Source: Papilionanthe hookeriana x Papilionanthe teres | Lineage: Eukaryota > Streptophyta > Magnoliopsida > Asparagales > Orchidaceae | NCBI GenBank assembly: GCA_022702705.1 | Contig: CM040432.1 | Coordinates: forward strand, 50,928,540-50,992,539 | Direction of reading: 5' to 3' | Length of the DNA: 64,000 bases | Shown: piece after piece, positions 24,748 to 36,615 of the stretch | Layout: each line of letters starts with the position of its first letter | Position numbering within the stretch: the first letter of the stretch is position 1 | The notes under the pieces: model-generated | The model's database searches: none | The model's input: only the letters and a program-made list of their open reading frames with translations | What the model was told of the DNA's origin: nothing | Made by a program: the position numbers and the translations under genes

Positions 24748-25839
24748 AGGCGCCAGTTAAGAATCGATCTCCTTGCTTTATTTCCCTCCTTTTTACTCCA
24801 TTATTGCTCCATTTTCTTCAAAATTCAATCTTTTGTACCTAAAACCAAAAGCAGCAAAATACCTTCCACTAAAGAGCAACATAATTAAAAATGACCTTAA
24901 AATGTACATAAAAATTAGGATATTTTTAGGCATCAATTACCCCAAACTTAAATGTTACTCATCCTTAAGTACCATTTTATTTTATAAATTCAGTAATTTA
25001 ACTTATGTTAGTGGGTCTCATTAAAGATTCCTATAGTTTTACTCCATAAATGTGATAGTGAAACACTAGAAAAATTTTCAATAATTCAGGCTAAAACTCG
25101 AGTATAAGAGTGTCTAGTATACAAGTTATGAATTCTAATTTTCTATTCATTTCAGAAATAATTGTAATTTGTTAGACAGAAGAATCATAGAAGAATTAGA
25201 AGAATAGAGTTATATGAGAACTCTATTATTAAGGATTTAACTAATACATTTGAAATTGATAATAAGTTTAGAAATGTAATTGGGTTTCTTCCCTTAAGAT
25301 GATTCAAGTGAAGCCTATTTTTAATTAGGCATCTCCTCAAGCTTCTCCCAACTTATTTCTTTATCCTTTTTTTTCTTCTTCTTTTCTTTTCCTTTTTTTC
25401 CAGGATCTTTTTAATCCTTTTTTTTATGTGATGATTAGTATATCTAGATGCATTTAATTATTTTAAACTTTACTATCCTCCTCCTAAAGTTAAAAACTTA
25501 TCACATTTCTTTACTTGATAAAGTGTATTACTATAAAAATGATTTTTCATAGAGTCTCAATTCATTTTTTTAAGTGAAAATCTAAGATTCTTTGTATTTT
25601 AAAAATACAATTTTTCTTACGATGATTAGTAAAATCATATCCCTATTGTCTAATACTAAATGTCTCAACTCTAGAAATACTCCTTGTTACTAAAAATTTT
25701 AACTTAAGTCTACTATGAAATTCATAAAATCAATAAAATAGTCCTCTAAAGATAACTCCACATACCACAGATTATTTCAAAATAATTTTTAAATATAGTC
25801 TATTGAAGAAAAAAATGCTTAGTTTTTAAAAGTTTTTGT
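24748..25839 (-). mobile_element. Athila element A, 3' LTR (partial)
   Basis: The segment matches the B LTR from about 39640 to 40787, including the landmark ACCCCAAACTTAAATGTTACTCATCC (24932-24957; B has CCCCCAAACTTCAAATGTTACTTGTCC) and a long pyrimidine tract (25361-25402). L2 cuts its left part. Its right border is set by the polypurine tract at 25840. Confidence 0.75.
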
Positions 25840-25848
25840 CCCTCCCCC
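25840..25848 (-). other. Athila A polypurine tract
   Basis: CCCTCCCCC on the plus strand is GGGGGAGGG on the element strand, just upstream of the 3' LTR. Element B has G10 at the same place. This tract would prime plus-strand DNA synthesis. Confidence 0.65.
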
Positions 25849-26222
25849 AAGCTTAAGTTCTTAAATAGTTTTAAACATTTTAGTACAAAATAAATATGGA
25901 GAGAGAATTATTTGACAAAATTAATATCTATCACAAGGTTCCAAACATGAAAATCGTACATGTACAAGAAGTAAAGACAAGTGTGTGTAGCAATAAGTCT
26001 CAAATTAACATGTATGGCATGAAAATTTCAAAGTAAAAGAAAACTCTAACACCAAGCAATACTATATATGATCTTGAGTAAAATAAACAGTTGTGCAGTA
26101 ACAAATAAAAAATCCAAAATCCACATCAGCATTATCAAACAACATAAAATCTAGTACAAACAAAATATCTAAAAGTCAGTAACCACTATAGATAGTAAAT
26201 ACAAACGAAGCTTGAATAACTA

Positions 26223-27330
26223 CTAATCCTCCTCCTCCTCATCATCATCATTATCATCATCATAATCCTCATTCTCATCATCCTCATCCATATCTTTGCG
26301 GTGTTCAAACACAGAATAATGAGAATATGCAGGAAACTCCACAATATGATCTCCTCTCAGAAAGCTCACTAGGGAAATATGAAAACTAGCCTCATAAACG
26401 CTCTTCCACTGCAAATAATATTCTAAGTGAACCCAGTGGTCTGCAATCTCTTGCAGCTGACACTGCATCAAAAAGATATTAGATTTTTGCTGCATATAGT
26501 GATCATGAAGTTCTTCCAAAATATCAAGAGGTGGACCAACAGCACTAGAAGTAAAAGGTCTAGAGGTAGAGGTAGAAGGAATATTTGAAGATTGGACTCT
26601 AGAACCATGTGTAACATGCTTTCCATATAAGTTCACATTATCATTGCCAACAGGCTTTAGTGGTTGTCGTAACTCCTCCCACGCTTTAAATCTAACATCG
26701 GATTGCCTGCATAATGTAAAACTAAGAGAAGGGTAGCCCAAACCTGCTGTAGTGACACAAATAGAAGATCTAAAATGGACTTGTAGATGAGAGAGCCAAT
26801 GTTAATGAATTTCATCTTATGAATACAATGTTTCAAAGTGGCTCTCTCTTAGGTCACTTCACTTAAAAGATTTGTAGGACGCAGGAGAACATAGATAAAA
26901 TAATGCCAGGACATAGATGGGGCATTCAGCTTAGAAGAAGAAAAGTTTAGATTATGATTGTTGTTGACCTTCCAAACTCCACACCCATCAGTAGAAAATC
27001 CAATCATCTCATACAGCCCCACATCCATAGGATCAAATTTAGAATAAAAGAAATCAGGAACACTAGGTAGCTTGTATAAGGCATTAATCTGCTGCGGGGT
27101 AAACTTAGCTCTCCTCTCCCTAAAAAATAACTTGTCATCTGATGCCTTTGGGTGGTTTGTGTAGAACTCTCAAACAACTAAAATAACTACTATGGCATAG
27201 AAGTAGTGGAAGCTCTCATAGTGACGCACTATAATCAAATCTTCTACTGAACATCCTTATTGAGAAAAGTTCCTTTCAGCAATTAATTTTTATTATAAAA
27301 ACAAATCATTATATCGATCCCATGCTTTAA
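26223..27330 (-). pseudogene. Athila A env-position ORF (plant transposon protein type), with acidic tail
   Basis: An open frame of 172 codons (26741-26223) has a helical middle (DILEELHDHYMQQKSN, about residues 73-88) and ends in an almost uninterrupted Asp/Glu run over the last 24 residues. Upstream, 27330-26742 is broken reading equivalent to B 42040-42459, where the REFYANLPE block of the putative plant transposon protein domain (PF20167 type, recalled and not searched) is seen. In Athila elements this ORF lies between integrase and the 3' LTR, where some family members carry an env-like gene. No signal peptide or membrane segment is visible, so an envelope function is not supported. Confidence 0.6.
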
Positions 27331-28242
27331 GATTAGCAAATTTTTTTTATCAAATACATCTTTCCCATTTCCACTCTTTGTAATAGTTGTCGTCACAAAT
27401 CAAACAAAAATTCAAATAAATACCAAGGATAAGTTCTAAAGGCTCCTACAAGCATATTCCAAGCAAAAAAACTTCCCACCATCGATTTACTAATTTTCTC
27501 AAAAAGTTTTTATAATTTTTGATAGTTTTGTAATGTATAAAAAATCCATGGTGAAAGAAGAAAATTTCTTAGGTAAAGTGTAGATGTTACCTGAAGAAAA
27601 AGAAATCTAAAATTTTTAAGTCCAAAAACTTCAAAAAGTGTGAGCTATGAGGAGCCTAGGGTACCTTGCGATGAGTTTGGGGAGGAAGAAGGTGATCGAG
27701 CGGTAAAAATGGCGTGAATTGGTCCATTTCATGATAAATGAGTGGTTCAGCCAGTTCGATGCCTAGGTGCCAGATTTGGCCTTAGGCACCCTCCTTTACG
27801 AGTAACTGACACTTAGCCACCAGATTTCGGCGCCTATGCACTAGTGCTCAGTTTTGCGAATTTTAATTTTTTAGATAATAACACGGAAAATCTAAGGCCT
27901 CTAGGCCCTAATATACTTGAATCAACATCATTTTGATTATTTTAACATCATGAAAACTTATCGAAAATTCTTTTGCACAAGTACTAGGTTTTTAAATACA
28001 AACAATTCAATTTATTCAAGCACACTAACACCAAATATTAGTCTTACAATCTTAATAAAAACACATAAAATTTAACATGAACTCATAACAAACCAGCAGA
28101 TATCAATCCTATGTAAGACAATAAGCAAATGCAGACATACAACAACATAAAAACAAGAAGATCCATAAATACCTACTGAACGGAGTTTGGTACAACATCA
28201 AACACACCTATATATCAGATTTTTAACACAAAGCATCCACTA
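27331..28242 (-). other. Athila A non-coding internal stretch with a GC-rich module
   Basis: No supported ORF. At about 27765-27860 there is a GC-rich patch containing GATGCCTAGGTGCCAG, GGCCTTAGGCACC, CACTTAGCCACC and CGGCGCCTATGCAC, unlike the AT-rich surroundings. Similar modules lie elsewhere in the Athila copies (see findings). Confidence 0.45.
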
Positions 28243-28539
28243 TTAGTAATTATTGACACAATTTTCCTTAATATTCACATTCATCAGTTGGTGATGCACA
28301 AACAGGTTGTAAAATGAAAAATGAGGAAATTCTTCCGTGGGCTTCTCTCTAATCAAACTGTTCTTCTGATACATCCTCACTTGTGCCTCCTGGAAATTCG
28401 CCAAGTTATAAAATTGAAGCTTTATCTGCCAATCCAGATGATAAAATGGATTGAAGATATTGCAAATTTTTGTCTGAATATTTGTAATATCCTCCTCAAT
28501 CTTTTTTATCCTTTCCACAATACCTTCAAAGCTAACCAC
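28243..28539 (-). pseudogene. Athila A short ORF downstream of pol
   Basis: It encodes 98 residues starting VSFEGIVERIKKIEEDITNIQ, which looks helical and coiled, then LQFYNLANFQEAQVRMYQKN. The same reading is present in fragment C (about 5760-5535) and, degraded, in B (about 42960-42667: GIVE.IAKINETNT). Preservation in three copies suggests a real piece of the element's downstream ORF. Function is unknown. Confidence 0.5.
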
Positions 28540-29113
28540 AAGAAATCAGTTGTAATAGGTCTGGTTGTCTTTGTTGATGAAATAATTTTGATCATAAACT
28601 CCATTTTTCTTGCTTTCCATACTCCTTGAAGCTATAATATCAAAGAAAAGTATATTTTTGCACTCTTCTCTCCTCCAAAATACTCTCTAACGCAAAGGAA
28701 ATGAAGTTATAAGATTCTCAAGAAGGTTTACGATGGTTTTAAAGGGAAAAACTGGGTTCAAGTTGCTAACGGTCAGTTTAATACAATTTTTTGGACTGTG
28801 GCGCCTAGGTATTAGATTTGGTCTCTTAGGAATCCGGCTTCCCGTACTCTGGTTCATAAGCGCCATGTTTTGGCGCATAGGTGCTAGTGCACAGATAAGC
28901 ATCGCTTCACCATAGGTTCAATTAATATAACCCGACCTTATCTCATTGATTAAATTAGTGTATAACACCTCCTCTTATCAAGTAGAACACATAAAGACTT
29001 AATATGATTTACAAATCAACAAAAATTAATCCACACAGATAACCATAGGTTACCTCCCATGAAGCGTTTCATTTATCATCGTCAACTTGACGTACCAATG
29101 TTCAGCTTGGTTG
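28540..29113 (-). other. Athila A post-integrase region left of L3
   Basis: Matches fragment C 5740-6308 closely. It has no intact ORF of its own. It includes a GC-rich patch at about 28795-28910 (GGCGCCTAGGTATTAG, AAGCGCCATGTTTTGGCGCATAGGTGC). It ends in the L3 target site. Confidence 0.7.
29109..29113. repeat. L3 target site duplication, left copy
   Basis: GGTTG directly precedes TGTCGGCA of L3. The same GGTTG follows the L3 end at 36611-36615, and fragment C has a single GGTTG at 6304-6308 in the uninterrupted sequence. Confidence 0.92.
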
Positions 29114-31229
29114 TGTCGGCATATTTTAGGTTATGGGTTTTATTTTGAAAAGGGGGTCGCCTACAGAAGTTGTCTGCGAATTTTTTTTAGATTTTAAATT
29201 TAATTTAAATATATATATAATTTAGAAAGTAGTATTTGATTTTGAAAATAATTTTAAAAATTTTAAGATATGAAATCAAACTGATCTCACATCTCGAATA
29301 GTTTATATAAACGAGCACCACACCACGAACCGCGTGTCTATTCCGAAGAATAGGCACACTGTTTGATGGTGGAGCTCGATTAAATAAACTAGAAGGTTTG
29401 TGACATCCGTTTGGTCTGCGAAACCATTTTATTTGCCGACAAGTTCCCCTGCTTAATATGAAAACATTAAACGGGGTTTATATTACACGGGTTCTTAAAA
29501 TTCCCTATAAGGGCAAGCCCCTATAGTTAATTACATCTTAAGTGACGGGAATCACCTAAGAAAACTCTCGATAATAATCGGTAGTTCTGCTCTCGAGAAT
29601 TTCAAAGTTTAAGTTTTCGAGGATTGAATTTTGGAATTTCAATAGGGAATGGATCAAATTTGGAACATTTTATTTTGGGAATTCAAAGGAAGAAAGGTAG
29701 GAGAAATCACAGATTCGAAGCGAACTTCGGTAATTTCCCGACTATCCTATTGTTTGGCTTGAATTTAGGAAAGCCCAAATGTTTATTTAATTTTTTGATC
29801 TTGCCAATTTTAATTAATTAGGACTTATATTCGTATGATGTGATCACACAAATAGCCTCGAAGATGTGAGGGTTTATGTCGTATCGGACGACTACCTCGG
29901 AATCCTAAGACTGGTTAGGGCTTAATTTGCAATGCAAATGCCTAACAAAATATTGAGGATTTATGTTGCACTAGGCAAACTACCTCGAAATCCTATGGCT
30001 TGGTTATTTAATTCTAAGAAAGTTTTGCTGAAGTAGACTCAGGTTTTGTTGATGACGATGGCCGTGCTGCCCACCATGCTCCGAGCTCCTTGTTGTTGCA
30101 GAGGTTTAGTTTTAGAAGTCATAAATCAGGAGATGAGAGAAGTGTTCTGATTTAGAGAAGGTCTTAATTTCCAAGTGTTTTTTTATGTTTTAATTAAAAC
30201 AAATCTTAAAGTTGATTATAACAACACCGATTAAGATCCCACGGTTCCATCCTTCCGGCATCATTATTTTTATCGGATTCACTTAGTCCAGATGAATTTG
30301 CTAAACTCAACTAAATGAGTTCCACACTTTCATTTAAACCGTGGGAAATCCCGTTAGCAACACGTAGGTTACATCATCCGAGGTATTCCCGATCATCCAA
30401 CAAGATTTTTTAATTTAGTTGTAGTTGTAGTTTTGTTGTTCTGCTTGTGATTAAATTTTGAGTTGTTTTATATTTTGAAATGTTGTGACGGTGAATTTTA
30501 TCTTGTAATGACTTTTAATTTAGTTTTGTTTTCAGTTTTAGGGACTATCCTAAAGGTGTGGGTTTTCATGCAACAGTTGTTTATCATGCAAGAAAAGTAA
30601 AGTGTATTTGCAATAAAGTAAATTGCAAGAAGGTAAATTGCAATAAAAAAAAGCGTACCTGGAGGGTCTTCCCGTCATCCCAAGCTGCACTTAAACACAA
30701 TTTAGAATATTTAAGCATTTAAAGCAAGTTCCTAGGTAAAGCTAAGGGAAGGGTTATGGTATTCTACCAAGGTCCTACTCCTATAGCTAGTCATCTCCTA
30801 TGATGTCTAGGTTCTTGTGTTTTGATTTGAGGACGATTTTCTTCATCAAAGAACAATTAAGTTCAATTGTTCTTATAAATATCCTATCATATTGAGGAAG
30901 TGCTTAAGACGAGTCTTAAACATCTTTTCAATACCTCTAGAATTGTTTTAAGTCCAAGAGAATTTAATTATACAAATGAATTAATCATCCAGGAGTTCAA
31001 GTTTTGTTATCTTGCTCGAGTGAACTAGGACATTTGAATATCACTATGAGTGAAGTAACACTTCACTTAACACTCCGTTTAGGAGTTATGACAACAAGAG
31101 CTTTTGAGGGCAAATTGATGTTCAAGTGATTTGTGATTTGATTTAATTTTAATTAATGGATTTAAGTTTGGAATAGTGTTCAAGTTGTTTTAGATTTATT
31201 TTGAATTCTTTATGTCTTTGGTGATGTTA

Positions 31230-31560
31230 TATTTAATACAATTTAATTTAATTTAATTTTAGTTTAATTTAATTTGGTTTAGTTTTAATTTTAATTTAAT
31301 TTATTTTTTTTTAATTTAATTTTAATTGTATTTTAACTTGATTTTTTTATTTTTTTTATTTAATTTAATATGTTTTAATTTAATTTAATTTAATTTAATT
31401 TAATGTGATTTAATTTAATTTAATTTAATTTAATTTAAATTTTAATTTAATTTAATTTAATTTAGTTTAAATTTTAATTTAATTTAATTTTAATTTAATT
31501 TTTTTTAATTTTAATTTAATTTAAATTTTAATTTCATTTTATTTTAATTTTAATTTAATA
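31230..31560. repeat. (TTTAA)n-rich block of L3
   Basis: Homologous to 120-470 in L1, with different numbers and interruptions of the TTTAA unit. Confidence 0.8.
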
Positions 31561-34234
31561 TTTTATTTTTTATGCTTTAAGGATGATTTAATTTTAATTG
31601 TTAAAGTATTAATTTAATTGGAATTTTAAAAGGATTTAATTTAAATGTTTTAACTTTAATTTAATTTAATGATTAAGTCTTTTAGCATTTTAAATCTTGA
31701 ATTTGGATTATCATTTTAATTAGGAATTAAATATTATTAAGGTGATTAATTTAGGGATTCTTGAATTAAAGAATAAATTTCTTCCTAATAATATCCCTAT
31801 TTTAATAATTCCAAATTTTCATTATTCTTCCAAATTTAATTAATTATTTAATTAAGGTTTATTTTAATTTTTTTCAAATTGTTTGGTAGGTTTCTAGCCT
31901 TTAATTGCCTAAGTTTCAAACATCCAAAATTAACTTAGTATCAAATATTTTACCCACCCTTTTAATCACACCTAAAATTTTTAATTATAGGTTAAATTTT
32001 TAATTACCATTTTGCCCTTTAAACTTACTAATTTCATAACTCACTAAATTGAGCTTAAATGAATTTGAAATTTTTATGTGACTTCATTCATATATCAATC
32101 AAGACATTAGAGGAGAAAATGTGATTTTTTTGTATTTAATTTATTTATGTAATTATTTTTGGTGGAAAATAGGGATTTTCAAGGAAAATTCAATAACATG
32201 ACCAAGGAAAGTTTCTGTCCTTAAGAAAATTATGAGAAATTCCTAATGACCATAGGACCACTTGGACCAATTTTGGTGATTTTTTGAATTATATTCTTTT
32301 TATTATAATTATTTTAAGTTTTGGAGTATTAATTAATTTAAAAATAAAATAAAGGTTAAAAAATGAATTTTATATTTTTCAAAAATCTCTCTGATATCAA
32401 GGAAACAAGAGAACTAATTTTTATAATTTTCTGATTTTTCTTTGATTTATTAGAATTATTTTAGTGGAAATGCTAGAAAATACATTTTTTAATTTTAAAA
32501 TCACCTTAGGGCTTTAAAATTTAATATCTCATCATAGAGACTTAAGAAAAATATGGGGTTTGTTCCTAAGTGATTAAAATTCAAAATGTGACATTTTGGT
32601 GAATTTTATTATTTTTGTGATTTTTATTATTTTTTAATTATTAAAAATATCAAAATAATGCAAAAAATCAACTTTTTTGGAAAATTGTAATTTTAATTTT
32701 CTTAAATTCCCCTGATATCAGAGAGGCTCCAAAACCAATTTGGTGAATTTTTTAGAAGTATTTTTGAAGGTTATGAATTTTTGAAGTTTAAGTTTGGCTA
32801 AATGGCTTAATCAACCCATTTGATAGGGCTAACCAAGTCCAATTGACTTCAAACTTTTATGGTGAGTTCCTCTGATCCTAAAGGTCAGTGGAGAATTGAT
32901 TTCAAATCAATTTAATGTATGATTAGCTCTAATTAATTAAAGCTCCATTTTGGGTGTTTAAGTCAATTAAGGTTATTACAAGTGAGTTAACTCAAAAACT
33001 ATTTTTCCTGGGGTCCTCTGGTCATAAGAAACATCACCAAATTTTCCTAGAATTTATTTCAAAACATGCTAATTATTGGAATTAAAATACTCAGAATAGT
33101 GACCTGGAATTGAAAAATCAATAACTCTACATAGGGATGGCCTCTGACTTTGGAAAATTCAGGGAATGTCCCCAAATTCAGAGGCTTCAAAAGCCCTATG
33201 GTCTCATGCCATGGTGAATTGTATACATGCATGGAGAATTGAAAATGTGCAGAGAGTAAATAAATTATTAAAAATAAAATATTCAATGAAATTAAATGAT
33301 TTATTTTTCACATTATTCTCCTCTGTTCACTGAGCAAGAGGGTATTTTTATTTTATTTTTAGAATTTTCCTACACAAAGTTATGAATTTTCTAAGTTCTG
33401 GTAATTAAATAAATAATAAAAAACCCTATTTTCCTACTTATCCACGCGGCGCCACGCCATCCTCGGCAGCTCTGAAAGGCCACGCGGCACGCTCTGATTC
33501 GGCGCCGCCATCCGACTTAGCGCTCCAGGGGCCCGCGGTTCATGTACCATCGCGCTGTCCGGCTTGATCCAGACCGTCCGCTCAATGCACGCTCGATCCG
33601 ACGGCTCCCAGTCATCGTCTACGACTGGTGTGCACCCGTGACCGTCAACCTTCTAACCCTAATTTCTCACTCAATTCTTAACGGATTTTTTTGTTCTTAT
33701 GCTCTATGGATTCGTCTTGAGGAGACGAACACATCCATATGGTAAACTTGCATTGAAATTGATTCAAATTAAATGGAGAATCTATGTAAGCTCGGGATGA
33801 AGAGTGAGTCCATACCTTTGCTCAGAGAAGTGATGCTTCGATCTGAGAGTTGTGTCACCTTCGATTGGGTCCAAGCAAGCTCCAGATGAAGTCCCTTGGC
33901 CTGGTGAATTGTCCAAGTATGATTCCGACCACAGCCGATTACAAAGCTTGGAGTCTGGAACAGATGGGTTACCTGGAGAGGGGGCTTTCACTAGGGAACT
34001 CCTTCTCTTGGTCTTGTGCAGGTGTGGGTGAGTTTAATTTGACTTTGGTGGAGGATTTGGGAGTGTCATGTTCTGGCCTGAGAATTGAGCTCCAAAATTG
34101 AGCTCAATTAGTGGAGATTAGGGCAAGAGAACAGTGGGGATCAAATGCTCTAAGTGTGGGGGAGAGTCCGGAGTGATTTTGGCGAGTTTCCTTAAGGTTG
34201 GTTCAGCACCTCCCATGGCCGAGAGGAGGTGGTG

Positions 34235-34242
34235 TTTAAATA
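34235..34242 (-). promoter_or_regulatory. TATA-like motif of L3 LTR
   Basis: TTTAAATA on the plus strand (TATTTAAA on the minus), beside CCATGGCCGAG, at the same place as in L1. Transcription would run leftwards. Confidence 0.5.
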
Positions 34243-36585
34243 GGAGAGGGTGGAGGGCCTCCCAGGGGGGTTTAAGGCTTGGGATCAGCTGCTCCATGCA
34301 AGAGAAGAACAGCCATGCTATCCAATTGGGCTGGGACACTTCAGCAAGGGGGAATTTCAATGTTGGCTCACATGTGAGCTTTCGGCCATGGTGTTTTCCG
34401 GCGGCCTGGTGGCTGGCCGGCCAGGCACTGGTCACCATCTTGACCAGGTGGGGTCGAGCTGGGGTTTAGTGCAGTCAATTGGCCATGGACATGTGTAAAG
34501 GAGTTTGATTTAAATGGAATGGGAGAAGGCTCATTTTGGGTTCAAATTGGTCAACCCATGCATTTGGGCTAGGTTCACCATCCAAGGCTTGACCTTGGGC
34601 TGAGGGAGAATCATTTGGGTCAGCTGAATTGGGGTAGTGAAGTTCCCATCCATGGTGAGGTGGCTAAGCATGGTATAGTGTGTGACATGCTTAAGGTAAA
34701 AAAGGTTTAAGGGAGGTTTAAGAAAGAACCCCTCTTCTTGCCATAAATGGACTAATGACAAGTCAAAGCCCCCATGGCTTCATGTGGCTTGAGAATGGCT
34801 TGTTCATGGCTTGCACTATGGCTTAGGATAAAGCTTGGTCGATTTCATGGAAGTAGAATTTAGGAATTTTGGTATTTTGGTGGATAATTTTCATGAAGCT
34901 TGATTTGGAATGGTTTAATGATGATTTTGAAACTTAGGGGTGATTTTGATTAAATGGATGGTATGGAGAAATGTCATGTGGGCTTTGGATTGAAAACTTG
35001 GGCTTTTGAAATGGTCTTGGGTGGGCTTTTAAAGTGGTTTAAGGAAGTGGGTCTTTAGGTTAGAAAATGGGCTTTTGAATAGAAAAATTTGCAATGGGCC
35101 ATGCCAAATAAATGTTGTGTTTTGTCTAAGGATGTGTCATGATTGACTTGAAACAAGTTTGGAGTGATTTGGGTTTGAATTGGGTTGAATTTGGGCTTCT
35201 TTGGTAAAGGACCAATGTAGGTCAAATTGGGATAATTTGGGCCAATGTTGGGCTAGGGTTGAAATTGATGTAAAATTAATGTTGGGAAATGTTTATGGGA
35301 GTGTTTCAAAGAGGTTTCAACTTTTGTTGGGGTTGGATTTTGGGGTTTGGGTCTATTTGGGTTAAGTTTGGGTTTAGGTCAAAATTGGGCATTTTGGTTT
35401 TGGGTTGAATTTGAGTGGGGTTTGGGTCCAAATTTTGGGCAAATTATGTTAGTGTTTTGTTTATGGGGATGTTAGGGAAGGTTTAGAAAAGGTTTGGGGT
35501 CAATTGGAGTTGAATTGGTTTGGTTTGGGCTAAGTTTGGGTCATGGGTCCAAATTGGACTTTTAGTTCAAAAGTGAAATTGGATTCAAATGCCAATCAAA
35601 TTGGGCTTGGATTTGGTCTAGATTGGTTCTGGGGATGTTTAATTGAAGTTTAGAATTGAATTGGACCAGAATTTGGGTCAATTGGGTAGGTTTGGTTTGA
35701 TATTGGGTTCACTTTGGGTTAAAAATGGGTCAAATTGGGGATTTTTACAAAAGTGGGGTAAATTGACAAAATTGGCCCAGGGTGTAGTTGAACAAAATGA
35801 AATTAGGAATATTTGGGATTTTCTAGAATTTTCTGAATTTTTGGATTTTTGGGTCAAGAGGGGCATTTTGGGTATTTGGAGGGTATTGAGGGGGTATTTT
35901 TGGAATTCTGGGTATTTTTGGTAAAAATGGTCAATTTGAGTGGTGGGAGAATGTTTGAGATTGATTTTGAGGAATTTGGGTGATTTTGGAGAATTTTGAA
36001 AATTTTGGGTAATTTCAAGGGTTTTTTGGGTAAAGTGGCGGGTCCGGGGTCTCGGGGGTCAAAAATTGAAAATTTGGAAAATTGAAGATTGGGTGAATGT
36101 AAGTGGAATGAAATCATTTTGGTTGAGCCATGAAGCCATATCAAGCCCACATGAGCCATGAAGGGGCTCATTTGAGGCATTCACTATGTTGTTCCTAACC
36201 CTCTTATCCAAGGGCTTAGGGGTTAAGGACCATCTATGTGAATCACCTTCATGAGTCAGGAGGTCAAGTTGGGTATAGGTGTGGTTTTAAGAGGTGTGTG
36301 AAAGTGTAGTGTATAAGTGTAGTGTGTGTGTAAGTCAGCCCACACCAGACCAGGCCACCCAGGGCAGTCCTAAGGCTAAAGAGTCCTATAGGAACTCATC
36401 CTTTAAACTTCCACATTTGATTTCAACCCTCTAAGTGATTAGGGGTCTACAATCAAGTTTGTGGAGTTTGCAGGGAGTTCAGAAGTGGTTTAAATTTCTA
36501 GGTGGTGGGTCCCAATTCTAATCCTCTAGGATAGTCAAAGGAAAAGCCTAAGGCTAGGTCCTAAGTACTAAAAAGAAGAAGAGAA

Positions 36586-36606
36586 GACCTCATCAAAAAT
36601 GAGGTC
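36586..36606. repeat. Terminal inverted hairpin of L3 LTR
   Basis: GACCTCAT (36586-36593) pairs with ATGAGGTC (36599-36606) around a CAAAA loop, four bases from the LTR end. Type-b copies keep a 7-bp stem at the same place despite sequence changes. Confidence 0.75.
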
Positions 36607-36610
36607 AACA

Positions 36611-36615
36611 GGTTG
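36611..36615. repeat. L3 target site duplication, right copy
   Basis: GGTTG directly after ...GGTCAACA, then ACCCAACATTATTACTTC, which resumes the Athila sequence exactly where 29113 left it. Confidence 0.92.

Larger units (their letters stand above)
29114..36610 (-). mobile_element. L3: solo long LTR (type a), 7,497 bp
   Basis: The insertion begins TGTCGGCATATTT and ends ATGAGGTCAACA, i.e. TG...CA ends, flanked by the 5-bp repeat GGTTG. The two ends are not direct repeats of each other, so this is one LTR and not a short element with two LTRs. No Gag or Pol reading is present in it. Landmarks along the minus strand are a GGGCC-poor, CCAAAT-rich U3 (36060-34900), a TATA-like box (34242-34235), a GC-rich island (33640-33440), an AT-rich middle with TTTAA repeats (31560-31230) and the end. 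An LTR of this size is at the extreme of what is known for plant Tat/Ogre elements. ORFs such as 33542-33745 are not called. Confidence 0.88.

Noticed and set aside
29114..29190. AGGCGACCCCC on the minus strand (about 29155-29165), which resembles the GGCGAC start of the primer-binding region common in Tat elements
   Set aside because: It lies inside the insertion that is bounded by the target duplication, about 50 bp before the LTR end, so it cannot be the primer site of L3. A chance match or relic is possible.
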